The notes under the pieces: generated by a model
What the model was told of the DNA's origin: nothing
Databases searched by the model: none
Seen by the model: the letters and a program-made list of their open reading frames with translations, nothing else
Position numbers and translations under genes: made by a program
Source of the DNA: Tomocerus qinae
Taxonomy: Eukaryota > Arthropoda > Collembola > Entomobryomorpha > Tomoceridae
Length of the DNA stretch: 64,000 nucleotides
Reading direction: 5' to 3'
NCBI GenBank assembly: GCA_020055645.1
Contig: CM034547.1
Span: 55,678,909 to 55,742,908 of the forward strand
Shown: positions 41,048-53,341 of the stretch, in pieces
Layout: every line of letters begins with the position of its first letter
Position numbering within the stretch: position 1 is the first letter of the stretch

Positions 41048-42893
41048 CAATATTCAATAAAATATAGTACTTAACTGCAGAATTAGAAATAGCCACCTAC
41101 ATCTTTTTTTAGAAGACTAAATTACAGTTCGATAATTTTACATGATCAGCCGTTGTGTTTCGCAAAAATATCTTATTCCATAGAAGTTGGTTATTGCGCT
41201 CCAAAAGTCAATTTCCAAACTTGATGAACTTGAGAAGTCATTTTCCTACTGGAGTCCACAAAAGTAATTTGTGGACTGTGTTTTTGTTAAAAAGCAAATA
41301 GGAGATGCAAGTTGGATGGATGAAAAGGTAAGGAGCTCGTGGGAACACAATAGATAAGCCGACCTCAGTGGGACTAAATACATATAGTAGACACACCTCT
41401 TTCGACTAGAAAGGGAAACCCATTTTTCTATTTCAGGATATGAACAATGAGTTATGAATGGTTCTGGCCGGCACAAAGCGATAGTGTAGTACTCCGTAGT
41501 GTGTTTCATTGCTATAAAATATTATCGTTCTTCACTTATGTTTTATAAAACTTGTGAGAGGGACTACGGGAGACTATATAGTTAATAAGCAGTATTGCAA
41601 ATCTTATCCCTGGTATGATAGGAGAAGAAACGAGAGAAAAATAGGCATTCGACAAAAAATGAGTGCCGAGCTCGGTCACAATTCTTTAACACTGGCACTA
41701 GTATGTACAGTATGTAGTAGGTCTGTCCTAGTACATATCTGGTGCATAGTTGATTGTGCCTGTAAAAGTGAGCGAGCGTGAGTTAGAAATAGGTCTTATT
41801 GTTAGTGTTGATACTTTGATAGTACGCAGAGGGTATTTGCCCTTAGATCACGTCAATCGCAATTCAGAGAAAGTGGAAGCTTTCCCCAGTGTAACCAAAG
41901 CAAGCAAGCGAGGGCTGTTGGCAGTTTTCTTAGTTTTGGGAAGTACATGCTACCTATGTACATTGTAAGTATACACAAGAAATAAAAAAGTCGAACAGTG
42001 TGCCACACGAAGGTTGAGGAAGAGTTTTACGATACGACAGACTAGAATAGAGTCAAGTCAAGACTTATTATATCCAAGTGTGCGATGTAGGTTTTTAGGC
42101 TTGTAGGCATTTCTATTATGTATTTCGTATTGCTTTAGATAAGTAATCCAGAGCAATAGAGACGAGATAGCACCTAACAAAACAACTCTTCTCTTACTAC
42201 ACTGTATTACAACTACTACAATGGAACGACTCTCCATTTTACTTCCTCCCTACATTACTACATCTACGATACACCGACTGCGTGTATATAAATTCCAGAT
42301 TACGACGTGATAGTGATGGTCTTTATATCTCTCGTGCAATTTGGAAATAGTAGTAGTGCATAGTACATTACACACTATACACGTATTATAAAGATATAGA
42401 AAAGACTATATTAAATCCTATTACATAGACACACCTTACACATACCTTAATATACTTTATGTTTCTTCCTCTGTGGTATATTAGGAGGAGTGAAAGTACA
42501 TAGCACAATAGCCCGTAGTAGTAGGTTAGGTTAATGTTGGGTCTGTATAAGACGTTCTAAGTGCACTGTTTGGTGTATAACGACTAAAACAGCACTTGAC
42601 TTAAGTTAACATAGCTTTAGTTGGTTGATAGTGAAATGTGATCCTTGCGAAGGACGTGTATGTGCTTAGTTAGGTACGTCAAGACGCTGTGTGCCATGTA
42701 AGTAGCGTTCCGACAGAGCTAACCCTTTTTCTTCGTTAGGTACACAGTAGACACTTAGGTCGTTCGTTAGTATCGTGAACGTGTAAGTGTGGAGTAGGTG
42801 TAGTATGCAGCTACAAATACAAATAGATGACTTGCCTAGCACAATGTGAGTAAGCGGAACGAGGCCAATAATAATGAAATTTTGGTAACTCAC
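41048..42893. other. Intronic segment next to the Ig1 exon
   Basis: I see nothing recognisable in these 1.8 kb apart from short TAG/GTA-rich patches. It is the 5' end of the 38-kb intron in transcript direction and begins with the GTGAGT donor at 42893. Confidence 0.5.
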
Positions 42894-43093
42894 CTATGAC
42901 GGTTAAATTGACTTTGGAGTTTCTGGTTGGCGATTTGAGGAAATCTACTCGGCATCGATAGAGTCCAGCGTCGCTCTCGCTGACGTTATCGATCCCCAGC
43001 GTTGCAGGCTCTGAAAGAACTCGGAAATAAGCTCGATGGCCGAGCAAAACCTCGTTTTTCGCATGGTTTCCTGGTTGGGATCGAGCGTCGTAA
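42894..43093 (-). CDS. Sidestep-family exon: second half of Ig domain 1 (internal exon)
   Basis: This is an internal coding exon of a Sidestep-like immunoglobulin-superfamily cell-surface protein. Seen: 200 nt hold one base finishing a codon, 66 open codons (starting YDARSQPGN) and one leftover base. The acceptor is TTTTTACAG, just above 43093, and the donor is G|GTGAGT, just below 42894. The peptide has an FRV strand, SEPATL, the Ig-fold signature DAGLYRC with the second disulphide cysteine, and VDF, SPTRN and VNLTVI. From family knowledge, the motif series [21 protein letters not shown] typifies the first Ig domain of arthropod Side proteins, ligands of Beat receptors in motor-axon guidance. 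The first half of the domain, with its first cysteine and tryptophan, must come from an upstream exon above 64000. The exon is visibly richer in GC and CG than its surroundings. Which Side paralog it is cannot be settled from two exons. An in-frame run past the donor is intron read-through, not coding. Confidence 0.93.
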
Positions 43094-46011
43094 CTGTAAA
43101 AATTCAAGCAAACCCATTCACATCACATCAGCCCATGTAAAGTACATTAAGGAAATGCATAAGTAGACTATGGCACAAGTTCCTTCCTCTGTCCACTACA
43201 TTGTTCATTTCACATCACATTACATAACATTACTACCATTACACACTACGCAAATATCCACTTTACTACATAGCTCAGCGATTTCCATCCGACATTCTCT
43301 CCGACAAAGCCTTCCAAAGGTCTCCTCTCTAATGTCCACTCAAACTACTTCACAACTACTACCCGCCCGCTCGTAGTACTCCCACATAGACCTCTGTAAA
43401 CACTAACCCATTTAAATCCAAGCTCATATCCTCTGTCCACTTTCTAGTCAAATTAGACACAGCCACTTTCCGTACAGACGCTCATTTCATTGCACTGCAT
43501 TAAACCCACTCACATCAACTATCAACTCATATCCGACCCAATCCTATGTATGTTACAGAACAATAAGCTAACGTAGCCAGATTATAATACAAATATTATG
43601 CTTCACAGACCATTCATATTTAGATCTCGTAGTGCGGGCTCATTTCATTCCACTTTGCACAAGACATCAAACCAATCCATTTCGGTTTCATGTTATCTCC
43701 TCTTTATAGACCTACTCTTCATAAACTCTAACACATACATCCTATTATTCTTTCAATGTCCCGTAATAACCCATAACCCATATCAGAATGCAAATCCCAA
43801 CAAATTGTATGGAATAGACCCTGGTTAAATCACATTTCTTTCCAGAAATACTCACACAAAGTAGGTAGTATACTCCATATAGCAAATCCACTACCATCAA
43901 TTGATCATAAAGATTTTTACTGAGCTATAATAATGTTCGGATCAATGTAATTTGATAAATGTAATAATATGATGAACAAGGCTTGGAGAAATCTTTCCAA
44001 TCTTTTGGCATTCAGATGAATCTGACACTCTATTGCATAATGTACAAAATGCATCACAGTAATACAGATCTTTTCAACAGAATCGGCACTACAAATAAGT
44101 CTTCTTTGAATTAATAAATACTACAAATACCTGACTTTTCAGTAAAGTATTAACATATACGAACTACGGATGCAATTAAATGATTAATAAAAACTGAAAT
44201 AGGAGAAAGTATATCAAAAGTGGTACTTGACGAAATAAATTAATAAGGATAGCACTCTACTGTACCAAACCCTTTGCTTTTGATTAAATGCTATTATAAA
44301 TGGGTCTGCTACAACGTGGCTCCGTGAATACTAACGGAGTGGTGGTGATTATAGTATTTACGAGTGCTATTTGAATAGCCAGCTCAAGTCAATATTCCTA
44401 GTTACACAACGACTACGACAATACCTAATTATTCAATCGCAATACAGCTAGGTCTAAGTTTAGAGTTAAGTCAGCTACTAATATAGAACAGGTTCCAACG
44501 ACACAATCAGTTCTTTGCTTGGTTAATTTCATAACACGCTCGAGCTCATTTGATAAAAAAACTAATTGAACTTCTCGACATGAAACAGCAGTATTACGTA
44601 GCCGTATCTACGGTATCTACCTAAGCAAGGTACTTAGTAGAGTACCTTGTGCCCTACGTTTATGTTACAGACAGTTTGACGTCAAGGTAAACCTTGGTTT
44701 GATGTACATCGCTGTCTATTTAATTTTTTAGCGTCAATTTTAAGTGCCATTTTGTATAGATTTTGCAAATAAATAAATTTCTTTGCGACAATTAACTCCT
44801 TGGGAAAAATACGAAGAACAAGTTAATCAGGAGAAATAAGCTTTCTGATCGCGATGAAGGCATTATATTGTTAGGCACGTAAATGTAAGATATGTTAACA
44901 TGAAGTTTAAATCATGATGAATTGTAAAAACTGGCAATGTTAAGGGATGTTACATATTCATTTATGGCCATATGAAAGTGTGAATATGAAAAGTGGAATC
45001 ACAAGCAGCCTGTAACACCTAAAGGACCGGAGACGGAGTGAAGGAGATAGGGAATGATTGAAGCAGTAAGAACCTTTATACTCACCGTTCACACAGAAAA
45101 GTTCTCTTATTGAACAATCAGGTACACTAACTAAGTAGCTTAACAGATCCACTAGCTGTGGTAACAGAAATAGGAAGGAATGAGAATGCAATCCAAATCC
45201 AGCTCACACAGCATTTCTCCTCAGGTTTCGATTCACGCTAATGTTCAATCGAGTAACCTGTTCACGTTCACTAGGCTAACCAAACTAGGAAAGAAAGGAG
45301 GTTTGGTTTCTTTCGCTTGGCATTTGCTTGGCTTGATTTCTTTTTCTTTCCTCTAAACCCCAAGGCTAGCGATAGCAGTAACTTTTTGGCTGACTTACTT
45401 TGCTTTCACTTTTGATAACACTCCTTTACACTGGCACACGGAAATAATACAGCCACTAGTAGAGTGTCGTCCGACCAAACCCAATAGTGAGCTAACATTA
45501 CAGCCGATCGAGCATTACTATACACCGCAGTTTTCACACATAGGCCAAATGTGCGTAAAACCACATTTCCGTCCAAAATAAAACCAATGCGTAAGTTACT
45601 AACGTCTAGTTAGTAGCAAGGGCAAAATTCTTGTAATGGACAATTACAGTGATCTGATAAATGAATTCTGGTTGGTTGGTCTAAATCTAATTAAAACATA
45701 TAATGGATAGCTGCAAATAGTATACTGTCAAATAGGCAAATGAGCTATGACAAGATTTAAGATGCTACTTCAGATATTGATACAAAGTATTGTTATAGAG
45801 TCAACAGTAATTCATTTCTCAAGATAGGCCAGTATAGTACAGGTACTTTCTCCTTTCTTATGCTAACTTCATATAAGACTTTCATCAACCTTTTTCTTCT
45901 GTAATTTCGCTAAAACTTTAATCAATGAAAAGATTTGGGTAAAAATAGGGAATATTGTCAAACAGACAGTAAAGAGAAAGTACTTTGTAAGGAGTATCCT
46001 TTTTTTGTCTT
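43094..46011. other. Intronic segment without recognised elements
   Basis: The first 750 bases are markedly C-rich and G-poor on the plus strand, with CATCACATTACAT-type wording. The rest is ordinary AT-rich intron. A perfect 9-bp hairpin lies at 44626-44649. No coding region was recognised. Confidence 0.5.
44626..44649. repeat. Perfect 9-bp inverted repeat with 6-base loop
   Basis: CAAGGTACT and AGTACCTTG flank the loop TAGTAG. It is isolated, with no U-run or transposon end nearby, so no function is proposed. Confidence 0.75.
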
Positions 46012-46590
46012 TCATAAAAAGTATTCAGTTAGACACGTTGTGTGTTGTAAGGGCGAAACTAAATTTTTTTCGTTAAATGCAGCTTTTGTTGGTTTGCCAT
46101 TCTTCGTAAGGGGCAAGGAGAAAAAAGACGCCTTATAAGGCGCTGGGAGTGCTATCTTATCTGTAATTTTATTTTGTATAGCAACAGAGCCCCTTGTCGC
46201 GTGGGTTCCGTTTCCGTACAAAACTCGACTCGGAATGGAGCCTTGCGTATGCAACGAATGAATATAAAAGCCCCATATGGCGAAACATAAACATGTAATG
46301 CGATGATTCGTTGGCAAAGAAATCAACTTCGACGAGGGAAAGTTAAAAGAGTGGTATTGCAATACGACATTACAAGTACTTAGAAGAAAAGTAGTAGTGG
46401 ACATTGGATGCGGGAAAACAAAGTCGATATATTCCCCTTCATGGGTTGTTGTCCTCGCCATGTCGTTACTTGTGTTTCTGTCACCAGCATATCGCATATC
46501 TGATGCCATGTCACCGTTCGTGTTCCCTTGAACATAACTTAATAATTTAAAGATATGCTCTAAGAATATTCCAACTACTCTTATTTTCAC
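46012..46590 (-). other. Unexplained open frame of 192 codons (function unknown)
   Basis: This is the longest open frame in the window. It opens at a GTG; the first ATG is 28 codons in, leaving about 165 residues. I do not recognise the product: no signal peptide, clear membrane segment or catalytic motif was seen, and the composition is rich in T, S, N and H. The DNA is richer in GC and CG than nearby intron, especially at 46130-46260, which lowers stop frequency and may explain part of the length. The opposite strand also has moderately long open stretches, for example one ending near 46256. It may be chance, a decayed insertion or a nested gene. It sits about 390 bp from the 46979 MITE. 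Confidence 0.2.
46129..46142. repeat. Perfect 14-bp palindrome
   Basis: CGCCTTATAAGGCG reads the same on both strands. It lies within the GC-richer patch covered by the unexplained minus-strand frame. Confidence 0.7.
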
Positions 46591-46978
46591 TTACTGTTGT
46601 AATCAAGTGGTTTTGCAGAACATTTTGCCAATTGCTACTAGTAGTGTTAAAAAGTAATTTCAGTCCAAACCCCTACTAAGGGAAATGGCATACAAAATCC
46701 CAGCCCAACTCAATTGAAAAAGATGTAAAGATATCTAGTAACTAAGCTGATGCAATAAATTTGTCAAGTTTTATTCTCTGCAGCAAATTTGAGGGCTATT
46801 TAGCAAATAGATATAGAAAGATGTCCTTGTAGTGTCTTTCTATTTCTATGATTTAGCTTAGGAAAATGGGGTTCCGATCTAGCGAATCGTTGGTTTATTA
46901 TGTCCCGAGAATATATTAAGGTGACTGTGTATACGATTTGGGAATCTCTGGTGACTATCAAAATACATGTTAAAATTT

Positions 46979-47296
46979 TTTGCCATTCTTGATATAACTT
47001 CCAGAGTTTTACTCCGATTTTCTAATGAAGTACATTTACGGAAAGGTAAAAACATTGGCTAGGATTTAATTTGGGAAAATTTTCGATTTTTTTGATTATT
47101 TAGCAGTAGCAATGGTTCAAAATTTTATGCGAATTTCTATCCAGATGTCATCATTAAAGTGTGACATGTATAAAAACTGAGGCAATAATCGAACATTTTC
47201 CCAAATTAAATCCTAGCCAATGCGTTTGCCTTTCCGAAAATGTACATCATTAGAAAATCGGAGTAAAACTCTGGAAGTTATATCAAAAATAGCAAA
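46979..47296. mobile_element. MITE with 109-bp inverted arms (318 bp)
   Basis: Inverted arms lie at 46979-47087 and 47188-47296 around a 100-bp centre. They share TTGATATAACTTCCAGAG, CCGATTTTCTAATGA, CGGAAAGG and ATTGGCTAGGATTTAATT, with about eight differences in 109 positions. There is no coding capacity. The size and structure fit a non-autonomous DNA transposon. No clear target-site duplication was seen, so the superfamily is open. Confidence 0.82.
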
Positions 47297-48329
47297 GAGA
47301 GTTTCATAAAAAAGGTTGAAATGTAAACTGCCTCATACTTGACCGGATGTGCAAGTCATAGAATATCCGACATTGAAGCAATGGACTGATATCAACTTGA
47401 CATGAGCTAGAGCATTGAGCTTTTTCTCTATGCCAACGCTGATGGTGTCATAATTTTCATAGTGTCATTGCTTGATTACAGTCAGTAGTAATTCGATCCC
47501 ATGGTTACTGATGTCCCACCCAAGAGATAGCAGTGCAATACTCGAAATAATGTGTGGAAATGCAAATGTGCCTCTACATCCAAATGTAGCCAGTTCATGG
47601 CATGAACAAATTCTTGTGCACATTGGATGAAGATTTTGCAGTGCAGATTGCTGTTGCTATTGGCTCCCTGTGTTAAATAGCTACATACCATTCAAAATTA
47701 GGAACTTCCTTGGAAACTTTCAATTTTGTTATTTTGAAGTATTGCAATATACTGCCCAGCGTCGAATACTGCGATTGTGTGGTTATCTCCAGTTAGTTTT
47801 TCGGTTAGTAGGGCTATGGGTTTCGGCTACCGTTAGAAGCATATTTTTATTTGAATTTTGAAATATTTAAAAATTTCGAATTTCGAAATAAAAGAGGAAC
47901 AGCCACCTTAACAGACTGCAGCCAAATCTCAAACTGACTATGCAGTGAGAAGACGAAATAAATATGCCACTATTGTTGTGGCCCGTCGTGTTTTCATGGT
48001 TTCATTTCAAATATCTTACAAGTTTCCATTTTTCCGATTTTTGAATAAAATTTCCAGCTACAAACAATACTAATAAAATTAGGGTTGACTGGAATAAATG
48101 GATGTCTTAAAGTCAATCAAAACCCTAACTCGCATTTAGGGAAGAGAAATTGAAGGATAAAATGACTTAATGCAACGTATGTGACGACAGACTTATAAAG
48201 ACGTAGGAGGCTATCATATTTCCGAGTGGGCCGTGGGCAGTACCTGAAAAATGCCTCAATAAAATCATAAAAATGTTTCTTGGAAATCTCCAATCAAATT
48301 GGTCAACCAGACGAGACTAATTCGACAGC

Positions 48330-48349
48330 CCATCCAAAATTTTGGATGG
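48330..48349. repeat. Perfect 20-bp palindrome
   Basis: The half-site CCATCCAAAA is followed at once by its exact reverse complement, with no spacer. It is an isolated site and could be a hairpin relic. Confidence 0.8.
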
Positions 48350-50479
48350 ATATAAAAAGCAAGCATGACCTACCTAAGTACCATAATGTAATAATTACGG
48401 AGTGGATTGCACCTTATATGTTTTAAATATCTATTCAAACTAAAATTCCTAGTACAACAGCAAGGGCAAATAACGAAGAAATAATGTACATTTCGAGGAA
48501 CCAATTTGCCACGAGAAAGTACAAATTAGGTTTACTAGAGTAGTAATTACGTTATAAGGAAACCCCCGATTAAAGGAAGCATGCGAGTGAAATCTAGTTC
48601 ATCGAAACGGGAGAATGATGCAAAAAAGAAAAGGTGGCTACCGAGAAACTCGAAAGAATGCAAACTTTGGAGTACTAAGGGACTAGTAATGCCCTCATTC
48701 AAACTAGAGCTAAACAAATTCAATACTACTAGGAAATAGTATGTGCTTAGCTTCAATGCAATTAAAAGTTAGCTGAAAAGAAATTGAGAGATCATTACCA
48801 AACGCACATTTTCCGACATGGTGCTAAAATTAATGAAATTAGCATTTTTCTTTTTGATAGCATCATCATCCAATGAAAATATCCGAGAATTCACGCAGCC
48901 ACGTGAGAAATGGATAAGGGGAAAACAAGTTTCTGGAATGGTATAATGCAACTTCTCAACGATTTGGTAGTATGTAAGTAACTATGCACTAGTCTCACAT
49001 GCCAATGACAAATTAGTTGAAACGAGTACCCTTCTTCCTCTCTTTGATATATCTACACTTTTCTTCATTACGTATCCACTTATCCGCTCTCTTCCTATAC
49101 AAAGCATATTATTATTATCTAAGTGTATAGTGGTACTCCCATTCGACGCGTTAACTTTCAGTTTATAATTATCTGTTAGAAAACTTACTATAGCATACTA
49201 CTACCTACTACGTACAAGAATGCAAAACAACAGTTAATGAAATATATCAACAGTATATAGGCGCAGGTCAGGTTGCACAATATTACTAGATTTACAGTCT
49301 CTACTGTAAAAACATACCTCAAAGTTTAGATTGCTTCAACATAGTTAGAAACGACATTATGTAACAAGATTTTGCTTTCAAAGGTATAGTAACCTCAATT
49401 TCGCAATAAGTAAGTGGGCAGAATTGTGAAGAGTGGGTTGAGAGAGCTGCCGACGGAGAAAGCAAAATAAGTGAGAAGCAAAGTGTTCAGTCAACAAAAA
49501 TCAAAGACATGAAATGAGGACAGCATGCGACAATACTTTCCTTCCCATCCAATATTCCTACTATATTAAAAATCTTCTCTTTTATACGACCTTACCCGAC
49601 AAAGTACGTACTGTTCGTAGTGTTCTCCCGTTTCAATAGTGTCAGGGTGTATATTATTTCGTTTTCGTGAAGTCGGAAACTCTCAGCTTGTAACCATTGC
49701 ACTTGGCAGGGTAATGAAAAGGGAAAATTGAGACTTAGGAAATCCTTATTAGAAACCTTAATGCACATCAATTCTTAGTTTGATAATAATAGTGGGATAA
49801 TATATACGGTCTATATTAAGCAAAGCAAGCAATATCTTTGGTCAAATGCAGAAACCTAAAAATATCGTATAACAAACTAGCAATTATACATTATTCTTGT
49901 AATATGCTTTACTATACTCTCTCTGTCATCTTTTGCAAAATACTACAGGAGGAAGTAATGGCGACAGCTTTTCCATATGCGGAAGAATGTATTTTGCAAG
50001 TTAATATTTAATACTGTCAAATTAAGGAAATTGCATGCGATGAAGTTACTGACTGACCATTTCTGCAGCATTTTTCCAAACTACTACGCATTATCTCGTT
50101 GCATTTTATAGGACTAGTAGTTAAGGCAATTAGAACAGTTGAGCACGGATTCTTAGAATTAATCTGGGCTTTGAGAAGGAAGTGTTTTAATTGCAGGAGT
50201 TAACTGGGTATTTAAAGATAGTTTATTTGCAGGTCCAAAAAATACATGCACATATTTATCATTCAAAGTAAATGTAGCTCCCAGATGGCGATGCCATTGA
50301 TATGACATTGAAGTGTCGAATCATTTCACTTATAAGCCGTGCCTGGTATGGCCACGTTTATGAATACCTTATCTAACAACCAAACCAATAGTAATGAGAC
50401 ACATAAAAAGGAGCCGTCTGAGAATGATGTCTTCATTCGATATATCTGTAACTAGTTATGATACGAAGGAAACGTACCC

Positions 50480-50494
50480 TATATATATATATAC
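50480..50494. repeat. TA dinucleotide microsatellite
   Basis: A run of about seven TA units precedes CTAGGAACCC. It is an ordinary simple repeat. Confidence 0.75.
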
Positions 50495-53017
50495 TAGGAA
50501 CCCGGAAAGTATAAACCTTCAACTGATTGCGAGTTAGGCATAAAAATGTGAGTGAGATGAATAATCAAAAGAATCCGCTTCTTTGAATACCTTAATTGAG
50601 TCGTTTTCAGAGAAATCGGTGCGTTATTACATCGACTTTCCAACTCACTGCATAAAATATACTTAATCCGTTCTGTGTCATAACTAATTCCATTCCTAGA
50701 CTACTACCCTGTCTCTTTCGTGATAGAGTGTATGAATAGCTAGGTAACTTCCGAAAGCAGGTACCATTGTACCCTGCAGTAGTACGTGCCTATCCTAACG
50801 TGTAATAGGAAGCAATAAAAACTTTCTGAAGAAGATATAACGTATACAAATGTTTCCACATTATAAAATTTTCAACCTTAGTAATGTCCCATATCTGTAA
50901 CTCTGCTATAAACTTAATATCTACATCAACTTCCAATAATTCCTAATATAAACTTATGTTTGTAATGACGTGTATATTTATTCTTAGGTAAGGCCTTGGT
51001 AGAAAAATATATCTTATTGAATAATAAATTTACAACTTACGACTAAGGAGCTACGTTCGTAGATATCATTTGCAACGTGTACTAAGTATTCCCAAATCAT
51101 TTCCTCCAATGTCATTATTTTATTTATGACATTTCTAGAGCAATAATCCATACAATCCTTCCTCATTTTATACCTGTCCACTTGGTTTTGAAAGCATTGA
51201 ACCCTTCTACATATTTAAGAGCATCCGACCGTGAAAATGTAGTAACGTTGTTCATACTTAAGTATGACAATTTATTTTTCGTAAACGAAATTTGCTTCCT
51301 ATCATTGGGCTATAATAATTTTCTCATTTATTCTCCAGTTAAATCAAGGAAACTGAAAAAGACAAAGTATTGACTGTATTGTAGCAGTAGTTCCATAAAA
51401 TACCCAGCTCATCAATTTATCTCTTTAGGAAAGACATGGAAAAGGCATGCTGAATTCATTTCAGATGCCACACAACACATACACATGGAACATGTAGAAA
51501 AACAAAGCGTTTTCTACAACATCGCATATGGTTCACTACACACAACATACCAGGCACCACTTCGAATTTGGTAAAGGGCAAGTCTGGGGTCCCAGTTTTA
51601 TTTCCCAGTTCGGCATGCATCATGTTCCGTATCTTTACGTAGTAGAAATCGCATGTATTTGTAAGTAGTGAGTAAAGTATACCCTTTTTTCCAATTTCAT
51701 CAATTTCAATTTCTATCTAACACAATGGCACAATGTTGGTATGTGTCTTCACATAGTTACTGAGTCTGAGAAGAGAGCAGAATACACATTGCACGTACTA
51801 GTCTGCGAAAGATGTATGGCAGTTCGATGTGTCGGTATGTGTATTGGAATTGGGAGTCCCAGTCACATAGAATTTGAGAAAGAGAAACTTCTTATTGTTA
51901 GTAGTGCACATTTCATTGCAGTTGTTATCTGCATAGCTAGCATCTTGTGTTCTTCTGCACTGCCGCTGCGAGAGAGTAAGAAATAGACGGAGGCAACTGA
52001 CATAGCAGTAATACATTCTGTGCTAAAATGTGCAACGGCTGGCTCTGAGCAGTTTCCTACATTAACCTAATACGAGGTCATTTCTCTTACTTGAAGGAGT
52101 CTCTTTAATCACAGCTCGTGTTCAGCTCAGATACTGAATCCAGTCTTCATCCCAGTATGCCAAAGCTACTGTAATATTATATTAGGCACATTACATTAGA
52201 TACGTAGCACTACATAACGGCTCTTAAACAAATTGCAATACAGTGAAGCTAAAGCTGAAATACATGTTGCGGTTCGATGTATACATAGGTGGTTTATAGT
52301 TTACAGTTTACTTTACAACAGAACACACATACACAGCAAAGCAAGACATTCCCTAGTAAAATAAACATATGTTAAGTGAATGTGCGAGCTGGGGTTGCTT
52401 TGTTGGCACGGCAAGACATGCAGACTTGTTATACGTTCAAAGATAAATCTACACATTTACTCTATTTGTCACAAATACATCCATACACCACCGTAAAATA
52501 CCTTCATGAAATAATACAAATATTAGCACACTTTTACATTTAAAAATACTTTCGTTTTACTACTTTTCTCAAATGCCATAAATAATTCCATTTAATTAGA
52601 GGAAATGCGGATATAGCATCCAAGAGGCACCTCTGTAAATTTTCAATTGTTTGACTAATTTTATCTGTAATTGGAACAGTAAATAGATATTTTATAATAC
52701 TATGTACTCAAAAAACTTTTTCGCTTTATACTTCACAATTCTCAACTACATTAAAAACACTAGAAACGCAAGTATCGAAATTATCGCTTACAGAATTAGG
52801 ATCTGTATTCTTAACTTCACTTTAATTTGGAAAGGTAAAAATATTTTTTAACCTTTCTGCACAAAGGAAGCTAAAAAAGAGGAGCAAACGATTTTATTCA
52901 ATAATGAATTTGCTTTTAGAGGCTGAATGCTCAGAGCTTGATGCGGCAAGTTGGAGATAAATAGGATGCCAATATTTATGTGCGAATCAATTTTCACATG
53001 AAAGCACAGAGGACTTC

Positions 53018-53045
53018 GAAAACAGCTTACCTAGTAAAAGAAGCC
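53018..53045 (-). promoter_or_regulatory. Candidate recursive-splicing (ratchet) site in the upstream intron
   Basis: On the minus strand the sequence reads CTTCTTTTACTAG|GTAAGCTG, with AG at 53032-53031 and GT starting at 53030. The pyrimidine run before the AG is good; the donor half deviates from GTAAGT by one base. It lies about 9.9 kb upstream of the Ig1 exon. The role is inferred. Confidence 0.3.
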
Positions 53046-53308
53046 ATTAAAATCTAAGTCGTATAGCGATTATAGATACTGGGCTCAGTGTTTCGTAGCA
53101 ATACATTACACTTAAATGCATCTTCTACAGATGAGGCACAAAAAGAAGAGATAACTCACAATCAGGCTAAGCTGTTTTCCTTCTTCTTCGAAAGTACACA
53201 AACTTATAGTATACAAATAGAAAATATCTAGCATGCAATTATATTCGTATTTACATTTCCACTACTACTAAAAGTATACCTTTATAGTATAGTAATACCT
53301 ATAGGATG

Positions 53309-53341
53309 TAATAATAATAATAATATTCGTGTGTGTGTGTT
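53309..53341. repeat. Compound AAT / GT microsatellite
   Basis: About five AAT units are followed, after a few bases, by a run of about six GT units. Confidence 0.85.

Larger units (their letters stand above)
4632..42893 (-). other. 38.3-kb intron of the Sidestep-like gene
   Basis: This is the intron between the two recognised exons, 38,262 bp long, phase 1, with GTGAGT at its 5' end and TTATTTTTCAG at its 3' end on the minus strand. Inside it I see a Foldback-like element, a small hairpin element, two inverted copies of a dispersed repeat, a 27-bp tandem duplication and a GA microsatellite. The many short frames on both strands resemble no protein I know and look like chance frames. No nested gene, tRNA or other RNA gene could be supported, although short exons of a nested gene could be missed by eye. 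Very long introns in axon-guidance Ig genes are common and often hold enhancers, which cannot be recognised from sequence alone. Confidence 0.88.

Noticed and set aside
42811..42893. Extension of the Ig1 frame past 42894 as coding
   Set aside because: A good donor, G|GTGAGT, ends the exon and joining to the 4631 acceptor restores the Side-type VPPQKP linker. The residues after the donor look random.
46140..46256. Plus-strand stretch with AWVPFPY resembling an insect odorant-receptor motif
   Set aside because: The likeness covers only a few residues; stops follow and no other receptor segments were seen.
48241..48262. Minus-strand TTTTTCAG|GTACTG as a ratchet site
   Set aside because: The acceptor half is good, but GTACTG is a poor donor.
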